Assembly: GCF_900105755.1 (NCBI RefSeq) | Contig: NZ_FNTQ01000001.1 | Span: 5,890,001-5,954,000, forward strand | Length of the DNA: 64,000 nucleotides | Source of the DNA: Streptomyces sp. Ag109_O5-10 | GTDB lineage: Bacteria; Actinomycetota; Actinomycetes; Streptomycetales; Streptomycetaceae | Direction: 5' to 3' | Shown: positions 57,087 to 64,000 of the stretch, in pieces | Layout: every line of letters begins with the position of its first letter | Numbering within the stretch: position 1 is the first letter of the stretch | The notes under the pieces: generated by a model | Database searches by the model: none | Told to the model about the DNA's origin: nothing | Seen by the model: only the letters and a program-made list of their open reading frames with translations | Program-made: the position numbers and the translations under genes

Positions 57087-58544
57087 ATGACCGCCGTACG
57101 AACCGAGACCACTGCCCAGTCGGCCTCAGACACCTCCTTCCCGCCCGGCTTCGTCTGGGGGGCCGCCACCGCCGCGTACCAGGTGGAGGGCGCCGCCGCC
57201 GAGGACGGCCGGACGCCGTCCATCTGGGACACCTTCAGCCACACCCCGGGCCGGGTCCGCAACGGCGACACGGGTGACATCGCCGCCGACCACTACCACC
57301 GGTACAAGGACGACGTGGCGTTGATGAAGGACCTCGGCCTCCAGGCCTACCGGTTCTCCGTCTCCTGGTCCCGGGTGCAGCCCACCGGACGGGGGCCCGC
57401 GGTCGAGCGCGGCCTGGACTTCTACCGGCGGCTCACCGACGAACTCCTCGAAGCGGGCATCACCCCGGTCGCCACCCTCTACCACTGGGACCTGCCCCAG
57501 GAACTGGAGGACGCGGGCGGCTGGCCGCAGCGGGACACCGCGCACCGCTTCGCCAACTACGCCGAGATCATGGCCCGCGCCCTGGGCGACCGCGTCGGGG
57601 TGTGGACCACCCTCAACGAGCCCTGGTGCAGCGCCTTCCTGGGCTACGGCTCCGGCGTGCACGCCCCGGGGCGCACGGATCCGGCCGCCACCCTGCGCGC
57701 CGCGCACCACCTCAACCTGGCCCACGGGCTGGCGATCGGGGCGCTGCGGGAGAATCTGCCGTCGACCGCGCAGACCTCCATCACCCTCAACCTGCACCAG
57801 GTGCGCCCGCTGACCGGCAGCGCCGCGGACGCCGAGGCCGCCCGCCGGATCGACGCGGTCGGCAACCGGATCTTCACCGGCCCGATCCTGGACGGTGCCT
57901 ACCCCGAGGACCTGCTCGCCGACACCGCGCACCTCGTGGACTGGGCGGAGTTGGTGCACGACGGCGACCTCGCCGAGATCTCCCGCCCCATCGACCTGCT
58001 CGGCGTCAACTACTACTCCCCGACCGTGGTCTCCGCGGCCGCCGGGGACGGCGCCAGCACCCGCGACGACGGTCACGGCGCGAGTGCCCACTCGCCGTGG
58101 ACGGGCGCCGACGACGTCGCCTTCCACCTGGCCAACGACCAGCTCACCGCGATGAACTGGGCCATCGACGCGACCGGACTGCACACCCTGCTGACCGGAC
58201 TGGCGGCCTCGCACCCGGGGCTGCCGCTGATGGTCACCGAGAACGGCGCCGCCTTCGACGACTACGTCTCGCCCGAGGGCCGGGTGAACGACCCGCAGCG
58301 GATCGCCTACCTCCACTCCCACCTGGACGCCGTCCGGCAGGCGGTCGCCGACGGAGCGGACGTACGCGGCTACTTCCTGTGGTCGCTGCTGGACAACTTC
58401 GAGTGGTCCTACGGCTACTCCAAGCGCTTCGGCGCCGTCTACGTCGACTACGGCACCCAGCGCCGCATCCCCAAGGCGAGCGCACACTGGTACGCGGAGG
58501 TGATCCGCCGGAACGCCCTGCCGGGCGCCGGCGAGCAGGGCTGA
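57087..58544 (+). CDS. bglC: GH1 beta-glucosidase BglC
   Basis: Intracellular beta-glucosidase of 485 residues that cleaves imported cellobiose and cello-oligomers to glucose. The GH1 TIM barrel starts SFPPGFVWGAATAAYQVEGA. The acid/base is Glu178 (TLNEPW) and the nucleophile Glu385 (MVTENGAA). The subsite segment FLWSLLDNFEWSYGYSKRFG lies near the C-terminus. No signal peptide. The chosen start follows a 194-bp gap after cebG. In plant-pathogenic Streptomyces this enzyme also modulates thaxtomin induction; here no thaxtomin genes are seen. Confidence 0.94.
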   Translation: MTAVRTETTAQSASDTSFPPGFVWGAATAAYQVEGAAAEDGRTPSIWDTFSHTPGRVRNGDTGDIAADHYHRYKDDVALMKDLGLQAYRFSVSWSRVQPTGRGPAVERGLDFYRRLTDELLEAGITPVATLYHWDLPQELEDAGGWPQRDTAHRFANYAEIMARALGDRVGVWTTLNEPWCSAFLGYGSGVHAPGRTDPAATLRAAHHLNLAHGLAIGALRENLPSTAQTSITLNLHQVRPLTGSAADAEAARRIDAVGNRIFTGPILDGAYPEDLLADTAHLVDWAELVHDGDLAEISRPIDLLGVNYYSPTVVSAAAGDGASTRDDGHGASAHSPWTGADDVAFHLANDQLTAMNWAIDATGLHTLLTGLAASHPGLPLMVTENGAAFDDYVSPEGRVNDPQRIAYLHSHLDAVRQAVADGADVRGYFLWSLLDNFEWSYGYSKRFGAVYVDYGTQRRIPKASAHWYAEVIRRNALPGAGEQG

Positions 58545-58550
58545 CGGTAC

Positions 58551-58573
58551 GGCCCCGCGGGGGCGACGGGGCC
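58551..58573 (+). terminator. Hairpin between bglC and cebR
   Basis: GGCCCCG / CGGGGCC, 7-bp stem with a 9-nt loop, 7 bp after bglC. A weak terminator that could leave partial read-through into cebR. Confidence 0.55.
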
Positions 58574-58638
58574 CGGAGCTGCCGGGTCACGGCTGTTACA
58601 TTTCCTGGCCTGAAGGCTGCGAACGGAAGGCGGCGACG

Positions 58639-59694
58639 ATGACGGTCAAGGGTGAGCGGGGCCGAGGTACTCGGCGGCCGACCCTGGAGGAGGTCGCCGC
58701 CCGCGCCGGGGTGGGCCGCGGCACGGTGTCGCGCGTGATCAACGGCTCGCCCCGGGTCAGCGACGCCACCCGCGCGGCCGTGGAGGCGGCCGTCAACGAA
58801 CTCGGCTACGTCCCCAACACCGCAGCCCGCGCGCTGGCCGCCAACCGCACGGACGCGATCGCGCTGGTCGTTCCGGAGCCGGAGACCCGGTTCTTCGCGG
58901 AGCCGTACTTCTCCGACATGCTCAGCGGCGTCGGTGCCGAACTCTCCGACACCGAGATGCAGTTGCTGCTGATCTTCGCGGGCAGTGACCGCGAGCGGCG
59001 CCGGCTCGCCCAGTACCTGGCCGCGCACCGGGTGGACGGGGTGCTGCTGGTGTCCGTGCACGCCGACGACCCGTTGCCCGACCTGCTCGCCCAGCTGGAG
59101 ATCCCGGCCGTGATCAGCGGCCCGCGCTCGGCGGAGGAGACGCTGACCTCGGTGGACTCCGACAACTACGGCGGCGCCCGCTCGGCCGTGGAGCACCTGC
59201 TGACGCGGGGCCGCCGCACCATCGCCCACATCACCGGCCGGCTCGACGTGTACGGAGCCCAGCGCCGCGTCGACGGCTACCGCGACGCCCTGCGCGACGC
59301 GGGCCGTACGGCGGACGAACTCCTCATCGAGCCGGGCGACTTCACCGAGGAGGGGGGCCGGCGGGCGATGGCCCGGCTGCTGGAGCGCGAGCCCGGCCTC
59401 GACGCCGTGTTCGCCGGCTCCGACGTGATGGCGGCGGGCGCCCGCCAGGTGCTGCGCGTGGCGGGCCGCCGTATCCCCGAGGACGTGGCACTGGTCGGGT
59501 ACGACGACTCGGCCATCGCCCGGCACATGGATCCGCCGCTCACGAGCGTCCGCCAGCCGATCGAGGGGATGGGCCGCGCGATGATCGATCTGCTGCTGGC
59601 CGAGATCGCCGACCGGCGTCCGGCCGCCGCCCGGGGGCCGGAGCGGCGGCACGCGGTACTGCCGACGGCCCTGGTGGCGCGGGCGTCCTCCTAG
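58639..59694 (+). CDS. cebR: LacI-family cellobiose repressor CebR
   Basis: Repressor of 351 residues. The N-terminal LacI helix-turn-helix and hinge appear as TLEEVAARAGVGRGTVSRVI and PNTAARALAANRT. The periplasmic-binding-protein-like effector domain (about 70-340) includes VDGVLLVSVHADDPLP and ALVGYDDSAIARHMDPPLTS. Location immediately after bglC, together with three CebR-like boxes in the window, supports identity as CebR, which releases DNA on binding cellobiose. The start ATG 58639 is preceded by GAAGG; a weak hairpin separates it from bglC. Confidence 0.9.
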   Translation: MTVKGERGRGTRRPTLEEVAARAGVGRGTVSRVINGSPRVSDATRAAVEAAVNELGYVPNTAARALAANRTDAIALVVPEPETRFFAEPYFSDMLSGVGAELSDTEMQLLLIFAGSDRERRRLAQYLAAHRVDGVLLVSVHADDPLPDLLAQLEIPAVISGPRSAEETLTSVDSDNYGGARSAVEHLLTRGRRTIAHITGRLDVYGAQRRVDGYRDALRDAGRTADELLIEPGDFTEEGGRRAMARLLEREPGLDAVFAGSDVMAAGARQVLRVAGRRIPEDVALVGYDDSAIARHMDPPLTSVRQPIEGMGRAMIDLLLAEIADRRPAAARGPERRHAVLPTALVARASS

Positions 59695-59710
59695 TGCTCC
59701 TGGGGACAGG

Positions 59711-60733
59711 TCACTTGGTGGCGTACGCGGCCGTGTAGCCGCCGACGAGGCTCCGGGATTCCACCTTGGCGAAGCCGGCGGCCCGGAGCCACTGGGTGAG
59801 GTCCGCGACCGTGTACTCGGATCCGCCCTCCGTGTCGATGAGCATGTTGAGCGACAGCATCAGGCCGTAGGTGTTGTGGCGGCGCTCGTCGTCGATCATG
59901 GCGTCGTAGACGATGAGGGTGCCGCCCTCGGGCAGCGCGTCGTAGGCCTTCCGGAGCAGGAACCGACGCTGTTCCAGGGGCCAGTCGTGGAGGATCTGCC
60001 CCATGACGTAGACGTCGGCCTCGGGCAGCGGGTCGGAGAAGAAGTCCCCGCCGTGGAAGGTCAGGCGGCCGGTCAGGCCGTGGGCGGCGACGAACTCCTC
60101 GAACACCGGGCCGACCGGGGGAAGTTCGAGGACGCCGCCGGTGATGCCGGGGTGGGAGCGCAGCACGGCGGCGGGCACGGCGCCGAGTGCTCCGCCGAGG
60201 TCGACGACGTGGCGGCGGCCGGTCCAGTCGAAGTCGGCGGCCAGGGCGGCGGCGAGCGGTGTGCTGACGCCGTTCATGCCGTTGAGGAAGGTGCGCCAGG
60301 CGACCGGGTCCTGACTCAGCGTCGCGAAGAACGGGGCACCGCTGTGCGCGACCTCGTTCTGCGGGGCGCCGGTCCGCAGCGCGTCGGTGAGGTTGTTCCA
60401 GAAGCCGAAGAGGCGTGCGCCGGCCATCTCGAGGATGCCGCCCACGTACGACGGCTTGGCCCGGTCCAGGAACGCGTCCGCGGCGGGGGTGTTGCGGTAG
60501 GTGCCGTCCTCGTCGCGGGCCAGCGCGCCGAGCGACACCAGGGCGTCGAGGAAGTCCGCGGCGGATCTGGGGTGCAGGCCCACCTCCCGGGCGAGGGACT
60601 CACGGTCGCGGCCGCCGGCGGCCAGCGAGGTGAAGACTCCCAGCTCCACCGCGCTCAGCAGAGTCTTGGAAGCCATGAAGCCCAGGCCGAGCCGAAGCAG
60701 CGGCTCGGGGGTGATCGGTGCGTCGACCGACAT
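59711..60733 (-). CDS. AdoMet-dependent O-methyltransferase
   Basis: Plant-COMT-type O-methyltransferase of 340 residues, common in natural-product tailoring. The N-terminal dimerisation domain (about 1-110) has a winged fold (LAREVGLHPRSAADFLDALV). The AdoMet site is VVDLGGALGAVPAAVL, and the catalytic-histidine segment is GQILHDWPLEQRRFLL. The ATG at 60733 has GGAG eight bases upstream. It is 86 bp after the SDR gene on the same strand. Only 16 bases separate its stop from that of convergent cebR. Confidence 0.9.
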   Translation of the reverse strand: MSVDAPITPEPLLRLGLGFMASKTLLSAVELGVFTSLAAGGRDRESLAREVGLHPRSAADFLDALVSLGALARDEDGTYRNTPAADAFLDRAKPSYVGGILEMAGARLFGFWNNLTDALRTGAPQNEVAHSGAPFFATLSQDPVAWRTFLNGMNGVSTPLAAALAADFDWTGRRHVVDLGGALGAVPAAVLRSHPGITGGVLELPPVGPVFEEFVAAHGLTGRLTFHGGDFFSDPLPEADVYVMGQILHDWPLEQRRFLLRKAYDALPEGGTLIVYDAMIDDERRHNTYGLMLSLNMLIDTEGGSEYTVADLTQWLRAAGFAKVESRSLVGGYTAAYATK

Positions 60734-60819
60734 TTGTTCTCTCCGTTTGGGTCGGGTTGCGGGTCGGGGTTGCGAGGTCGGGTTCTGGACGGTGCGCGCG
60801 GCTTCGGTGCGCACGGGCC

Positions 60820-61614
60820 TCAGAGCGTCTTGGTCTGGCCGCCGTCGACGAGGGTCTCCGTGCCGGTGATGTTGGCGGCCAGGGGGGAGGCGAGGAACAG
60901 GGCCAGGTCGGCGACCTCGTGTGCCTCGCTGATGCGTCCGGACGTGATGCCCATGCTCTGCGGCACGATGACGTCCAGCGCCTCCTGCGCGGTGGCCCCG
61001 GCGGCCGCGGCGGTGGCGTCGGCGAAGCCGCCCGGCGCGGTCCAGAACGGCGTGCGGACCGGGCCCGGGGCGATGGCGTTGACGCGCACCCCCTGGGGCG
61101 CGAACTCCTCGGACAGGGACTTGTTGAGGTTGGTCAGTGCGGCCTTGGCCGCCGAGTAGTCGACCACCATGGGGAAGGGCAGCCGGGCGTTGATCGAGCT
61201 GATGTTGACGATGGCCGCGTCACCCGCCGCGATCAGATGGGGGAGGGCGGCGCGGCTGGTGCGGACGGCGCTGAAGAAGGTCAGGTCGAAGATCCGCTGC
61301 CAGCCGGCGTCGTCGACCTTGAGGAACGACTCGCGCGGTTCGGCGGCGCCGACGTTGTTGACCAGGATGTCCAGGCGCCGGTGGCGCTCCACGGCCTGCC
61401 GGATCAGGGACTCGGCGCCCGCTGTGGTGGACAGGTCGACCGGCACGAACGTGACGTCGTGCCGGGCCACCAGGGCGTCCAGTTCGGGAGTGGAGGAGCG
61501 GCTGCCGGCCACGACCTTGACGCCCTCGCCGGCCAGCTTCTCGACGACGGCCAGGCCGATGCCCTTGCTGGCTCCGGTGACGACGGCGACCTTGTCCTTG
61601 AGGTGCAGTTCCAT
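60820..61614 (-). CDS. Short-chain dehydrogenase/reductase
   Basis: NAD(P)-dependent SDR of 264 residues. The cofactor motif is VTGASKGIGLAV, NNVG lies in LVNNVGAAEP, the catalytic serine in VNISSINAR, and the YxxxK motif in VDYSAAKAALTN. A complete catalytic tetrad is present. An operator-like palindrome copy (61626-61645) lies just before the ATG at 61614, matching the one at the TetR start, so the TetR protein probably represses it. Possibly acts with the O-methyltransferase on one substrate. Confidence 0.92.
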   Translation of the reverse strand: MELHLKDKVAVVTGASKGIGLAVVEKLAGEGVKVVAGSRSSTPELDALVARHDVTFVPVDLSTTAGAESLIRQAVERHRRLDILVNNVGAAEPRESFLKVDDAGWQRIFDLTFFSAVRTSRAALPHLIAAGDAAIVNISSINARLPFPMVVDYSAAKAALTNLNKSLSEEFAPQGVRVNAIAPGPVRTPFWTAPGGFADATAAAAGATAQEALDVIVPQSMGITSGRISEAHEVADLALFLASPLAANITGTETLVDGGQTKTL

Positions 61615-61625
61615 GACAGTCTCTT

Positions 61626-61645
61626 TCTGGATTGATCAATACATA
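61626..61645. promoter_or_regulatory. TetR operator copy at the SDR start
   Basis: TCTGGATT-GATC-AATACATA: the left arm is identical to the perfect site at 62308, and the right arm differs at two positions. It overlaps the probable SDR transcription start, 12 bp before the ATG. Confidence 0.7.
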
Positions 61646-61711
61646 ATTACGGTATGAGTGGCGCCGGTGCGGGCGGCGGACGCCGCGCGGCCGGGGCCTG
61701 CCCGGTGGCGG

Positions 61712-62287
61712 TCAGTCCAGTGCGCGCATCGCGGTGTCCAGGGCGTCCTCGGTGAACTCCCTGCCCGTGCGTGCCTGGCCGACGACGCGGATCCCCTGGA
61801 TGAACGTGGTGAGGAACCGGGCCAGCTTCCTCGGGTCCTTGTCCGGGGCGATCTCGCCCCGCGCCTGTGCCTGCTCCAGGGCGCCGGCGAGCAGGGACTC
61901 GACCTGCCGGATGGCGGCGGTGACCCGGTCCGCCGCCGCGGGCTGCTCGGCGCACTGCGTCGAGGCGTTGACCACGAGGCAGCCGCGGGTGGGGTCGGCC
62001 AGGTCCGCCTCGATCATGGAGCCGAGCACCTTGCGGATCGCGGGCCGGATCTCGGCCGTCCCGTCGAGGGCCTTCTCCAGGTCGCCGCCCTGGAGCGAGG
62101 TGTAGCGCTCCAGGGCGCGGACGTAGAGCTGTTCCTTCGAGCCGAAGGCCGCGTAGAAGCTGCCGCTGCCGATGGCCAGCTCCCCCAGCAGGTCCTGCAG
62201 AGAGGTCTCGGCGTAGCCGCGGCGCCAGAACAGGTCCATGGCGCGGTCTGTCGCCTGGTCCATGTCGAATTCCCTGGTGCGTGCCAT
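61712..62287 (-). CDS. TetR-family transcriptional regulator
   Basis: Regulator of 191 residues. The N-terminal HTH is FWRRGYAETSLQDLLGELAIGSGSFYAAFGSKEQLY (cited in part as ETSLQDLLGELAIGSGSFY). The ligand domain (about 75-191) resembles the YxaF/AcrR-C group, with GCLVVNASTQ. The ATG at 62287 is used; GTG 62305 is an alternative six codons upstream, and neither has a strong ribosome site. A perfect operator (62308-62327) sits between it and the divergent LuxR-type gene; a second lies at the SDR gene downstream. Probably autoregulated, controlling the SDR and perhaps the methyltransferase. Confidence 0.88.
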   Translation of the reverse strand: MARTREFDMDQATDRAMDLFWRRGYAETSLQDLLGELAIGSGSFYAAFGSKEQLYVRALERYTSLQGGDLEKALDGTAEIRPAIRKVLGSMIEADLADPTRGCLVVNASTQCAEQPAAADRVTAAIRQVESLLAGALEQAQARGEIAPDKDPRKLARFLTTFIQGIRVVGQARTGREFTEDALDTAMRALD

Positions 62288-62307
62288 GCCGAAAGAGTAG
62301 CCCACTT

Positions 62308-62327
62308 TCTGGATTAGTCAATCCAGA
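62308..62327. promoter_or_regulatory. Perfect TetR operator
   Basis: TCTGGATTAGTCAATCCAGA, 8-bp perfect arms around AGTC, lies 20 bp before the TetR start and 78 bp before the divergent LuxR-type gene. The same arm recurs at the SDR start. Confidence 0.85.
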
Positions 62328-62404
62328 TTGGTGGCCCGGCTCGGGGGAGCAGTAACCTGACCTTCCAGAAGACCGGGCCCGGGGACCCGGTCGGTGGGGG
62401 GAAC

Positions 62405-64000
62405 GTGGAGCTCATCGGCCGGGACGACCAGCTGGATCTGCTGCGCCGGCTGCTCGCCGAGCCGCGCAGCCACGGCAGCGCGGTGCTGGTCCGCGGGGCT
62501 CCCGGCATCGGGAAGACGGCGTTGCTCGCCGAGGCCGCCGCCCTCGCCGAGCGCCAGGGCCACCGGGTCCTGCGCACCAGCGGTGCCGAGGCCGAGAGCG
62601 ACATCCCCTATGCCGGTCTGCAGCTCGTCCTGCGCCCGCTGGCCGCGGGAGCCGCCGATCTTTCCGCGCCGCACCGGCAGGCGCTGGACACCGCTCTCGG
62701 GCACGCCGAGGCAGGTGTCCCCGACGTCTTCCTGGTAGGTCTGGCCGTCCTCAACCTGCTGGCCGACGCGGCCGCGGCCGCACCGGTGCTGGTCCTCGTC
62801 GACGACGTCCAGTGGCTCGACGACGCCACCGCCAGTGTCCTGGCCTTCGTCGCGCGCAGGATCGGCACCGAGCCGGTGGTCGTGGTGGGAGCCGCACGCG
62901 ACGGCTACCGGTCGCGTCTGGACTCCGACGAACTCATCTCCGTGACGCTGGGCCCGCTCACGGACGGCCAGGCCACGGAACTCCTCGCGGCACGCGCCCC
63001 GGAGCTGCGGCCGACCGCGCACCACCGGCTGCTGGCCGAGGCCGCAGGCAACCCCCTGGCCCTGACGGAACTCTCCCGCACCCTCGGCGCGTCGGCCGAT
63101 CCGCACCTGCCCCGGCTGCCGCTCACCGAACGGCTCGAACGGGCCTTCACCGACCGCCTGGAGACCCTGCCCGACATCACCCGCGGCATGCTGCGGGTCG
63201 CGGCTCTCAACGACGGCCCGTCGCTCACCGAGATCTGCCGGGCGTCCCGGCGGCTCACCGGCGTGACGGCAGGGCCCGCGGACCTCGAGCCGGCCGTGCG
63301 CGCCCGGCTCGTCCGGGTCGTCGGCACCGAAGTGCGGTTCGGGCATCCGCTGATGCGGTCGGCGATCCACCAGACCATGCCCGTCGACGTCCGGCACACC
63401 GCGCACGCCGCACTCGCCGACGTGCTCGGCGAACACCCGGACCGGCAGCTACGGCACCGGGCCGCGGCCGCCCACGCCCCGGAAGAGACGATCGCCGCCG
63501 CGTTGGAGGACGTCGCGCACCGGGCCGCCCGCCGCGGCGGCATCGCCGCGGCCGTCACGGCCCTCGAACAGGCCGCCGCGCTCAGCGAGGACGCCGACCG
63601 CCGAGCGGAACGGCTGCTGCGGGCCGCCGACTTCGCCGTCGAGCTCGGCCGCCCGGAGACCGTGACCCGGCTGCTGGACCAGGCGCTCACCGGGCCGCTG
63701 TCACGACGGCAGCACGCCACGGTCGTCTGGCTCCGCGGCAGCTTCGACGAGGGACTGCTCAGCCACTCCTCCGGCGCCAACTCGCTGACGGCACTCGCCG
63801 CGGAGATGGCCGCGGAGGACCGTGCGCTGGCGCTGCGGATCCTGTGGAGCGCCGCGCAGTTGTGCTTCTGGACCGACCCGGGCCCGGCGGTCCGCCGCAC
63901 GGTCCTGCAGGCCGTGGAGCGGCTGGAGCTCGACGAACTCGACCCGTGGCGCCTGGCCATCTGCGCCTACGCCGCGCCGGTCGACCGCGGTGCCTACGTC
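62405..64000 (+). CDS. Large LuxR-type (LAL) ATPase regulator, truncated by window
   Basis: N-terminal 532 codons of a large ATP-binding transcriptional regulator, open at the right edge. It starts VELIGRDDQLDLLRRLLAEP and has Walker A RGAPGIGKTAL and Walker B VLVLVDDVQWLDD, in the AAA_16/MalT-LAL style. Helical repeat-like stretches follow, for example ALEQAAALSEDADRRAERLLRAAD. A C-terminal LuxR HTH, expected in this family, would lie beyond base 64000. The GTG at 62405 is preceded by GGGGGG. Divergent from the TetR gene across a shared gap containing the perfect operator, so the TetR protein may influence it. Confidence 0.85.
   Translation, partial: MELIGRDDQLDLLRRLLAEPRSHGSAVLVRGAPGIGKTALLAEAAALAERQGHRVLRTSGAEAESDIPYAGLQLVLRPLAAGAADLSAPHRQALDTALGHAEAGVPDVFLVGLAVLNLLADAAAAAPVLVLVDDVQWLDDATASVLAFVARRIGTEPVVVVGAARDGYRSRLDSDELISVTLGPLTDGQATELLAARAPELRPTAHHRLLAEAAGNPLALTELSRTLGASADPHLPRLPLTERLERAFTDRLETLPDITRGMLRVAALNDGPSLTEICRASRRLTGVTAGPADLEPAVRARLVRVVGTEVRFGHPLMRSAIHQTMPVDVRHTAHAALADVLGEHPDRQLRHRAAAAHAPEETIAAALEDVAHRAARRGGIAAAVTALEQAAALSEDADRRAERLLRAADFAVELGRPETVTRLLDQALTGPLSRRQHATVVWLRGSFDEGLLSHSSGANSLTALAAEMAAEDRALALRILWSAAQLCFWTDPGPAVRRTVLQAVERLELDELDPWRLAICAYAAPVDRGAYV

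Overview
The window is a high-GC actinobacterial chromosome segment, almost certainly from a Streptomyces. GC-rich third codon positions run through nearly every gene. Recognisable Streptomyces genes include the cslA-glxA hyphal-tip glucan pair with a GH6 hydrolase and an AA10 LPMO, a CdgA-type c-di-GMP enzyme, the cebEFG-bglC-cebR cellobiose locus, and a class F sortase. From memory, the order cslZ/glxA/cslA ... LPMO ... cdgA ... chitinase ... ceb resembles the S. coelicolor SCO2838-to-SCO2794 interval. I see no transposase, integrase, rRNA or CRISPR array; this looks like chromosome core with local rearrangements and expanded intergenic repeats.

Layout. 1-4.4 kb: MFS exporter (cut by the left edge) divergent from an HxlR regulator, with twin operators between them; a DUF6412 protein with a short YidC/Oxa1 paralogue; an FAH-family hydrolase. 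4.4-7.2 kb: a UPF0303/heme-degrading-type protein and a Gfo/Idh/MocA oxidoreductase, translationally coupled and divergent from a ROK repressor across a palindromic operator. 7.2-8.07 kb: a noncoding repeat array. 8.07-11.9 kb: an LAxTG-type wall-anchored protein, a HAD phosphatase, then a secreted protein, a class F sortase and another small secreted protein. 12.2-21.2 kb: hyphal-tip glucan and cell-wall cluster (GH6 lipoprotein, glxA, cslA, a secreted NlpC/P60-like protein with peptidoglycan-binding repeats, an SPFH protein and an LPMO with a DasR-like site). 21.3-23.6 kb: DUF3592 protein and an acyl-CoA-synthetase-like protein. 23.7-32.6 kb: IclR regulator, an Ehu-type amino-acid/ectoine ABC transporter, DUF3830, amidase, D-2-hydroxyacid dehydrogenase and two maleate-isomerase-like proteins, probably one catabolic unit for a substrate not yet known.

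32.6-33.1 kb: a second repeat array. 33.2-37.7 kb: LLM flavin oxidoreductase, cdgA-like GGDEF/EAL protein with BldD-like boxes, secreted M6-type metalloprotease. 37.9-44.0 kb: a possible prim-pol-like protein, a small conserved protein, then a tightly overlapping series of PAP2 membrane protein, Cas4/AddB/Dna2-like Fe-S nuclease, a 529-aa protein of unknown function and an SF1 helicase. The last three look like an undescribed DNA-processing or defence module and are my leading candidate for something new. 44.2-50.9 kb: histidine phosphatase, HTH/TPR regulator, small conserved proteins, spermidine-synthase-like protein, OmpR-type two-component system. 51.0-59.7 kb: GH18 chitinase with a DasR-like site upstream, a decayed GH1 gene relic next to a perfect CebR operator, then cebE-cebF-cebG-bglC-cebR. 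59.7-64.0 kb: O-methyltransferase, SDR and TetR regulator with twin palindromic operators, then a large LuxR-type ATPase regulator running off the right edge.

Three identical tRNA-Lys(CTT) genes, all on the minus strand and each with its own terminator hairpin, punctuate the window at 17.7, 23.5 and 37.8 kb. Polysaccharide handling is a recurring theme: cellobiose uptake and cleavage, chitinase, LPMO, GH6 hydrolase and glucan synthase all lie within about 47 kb.
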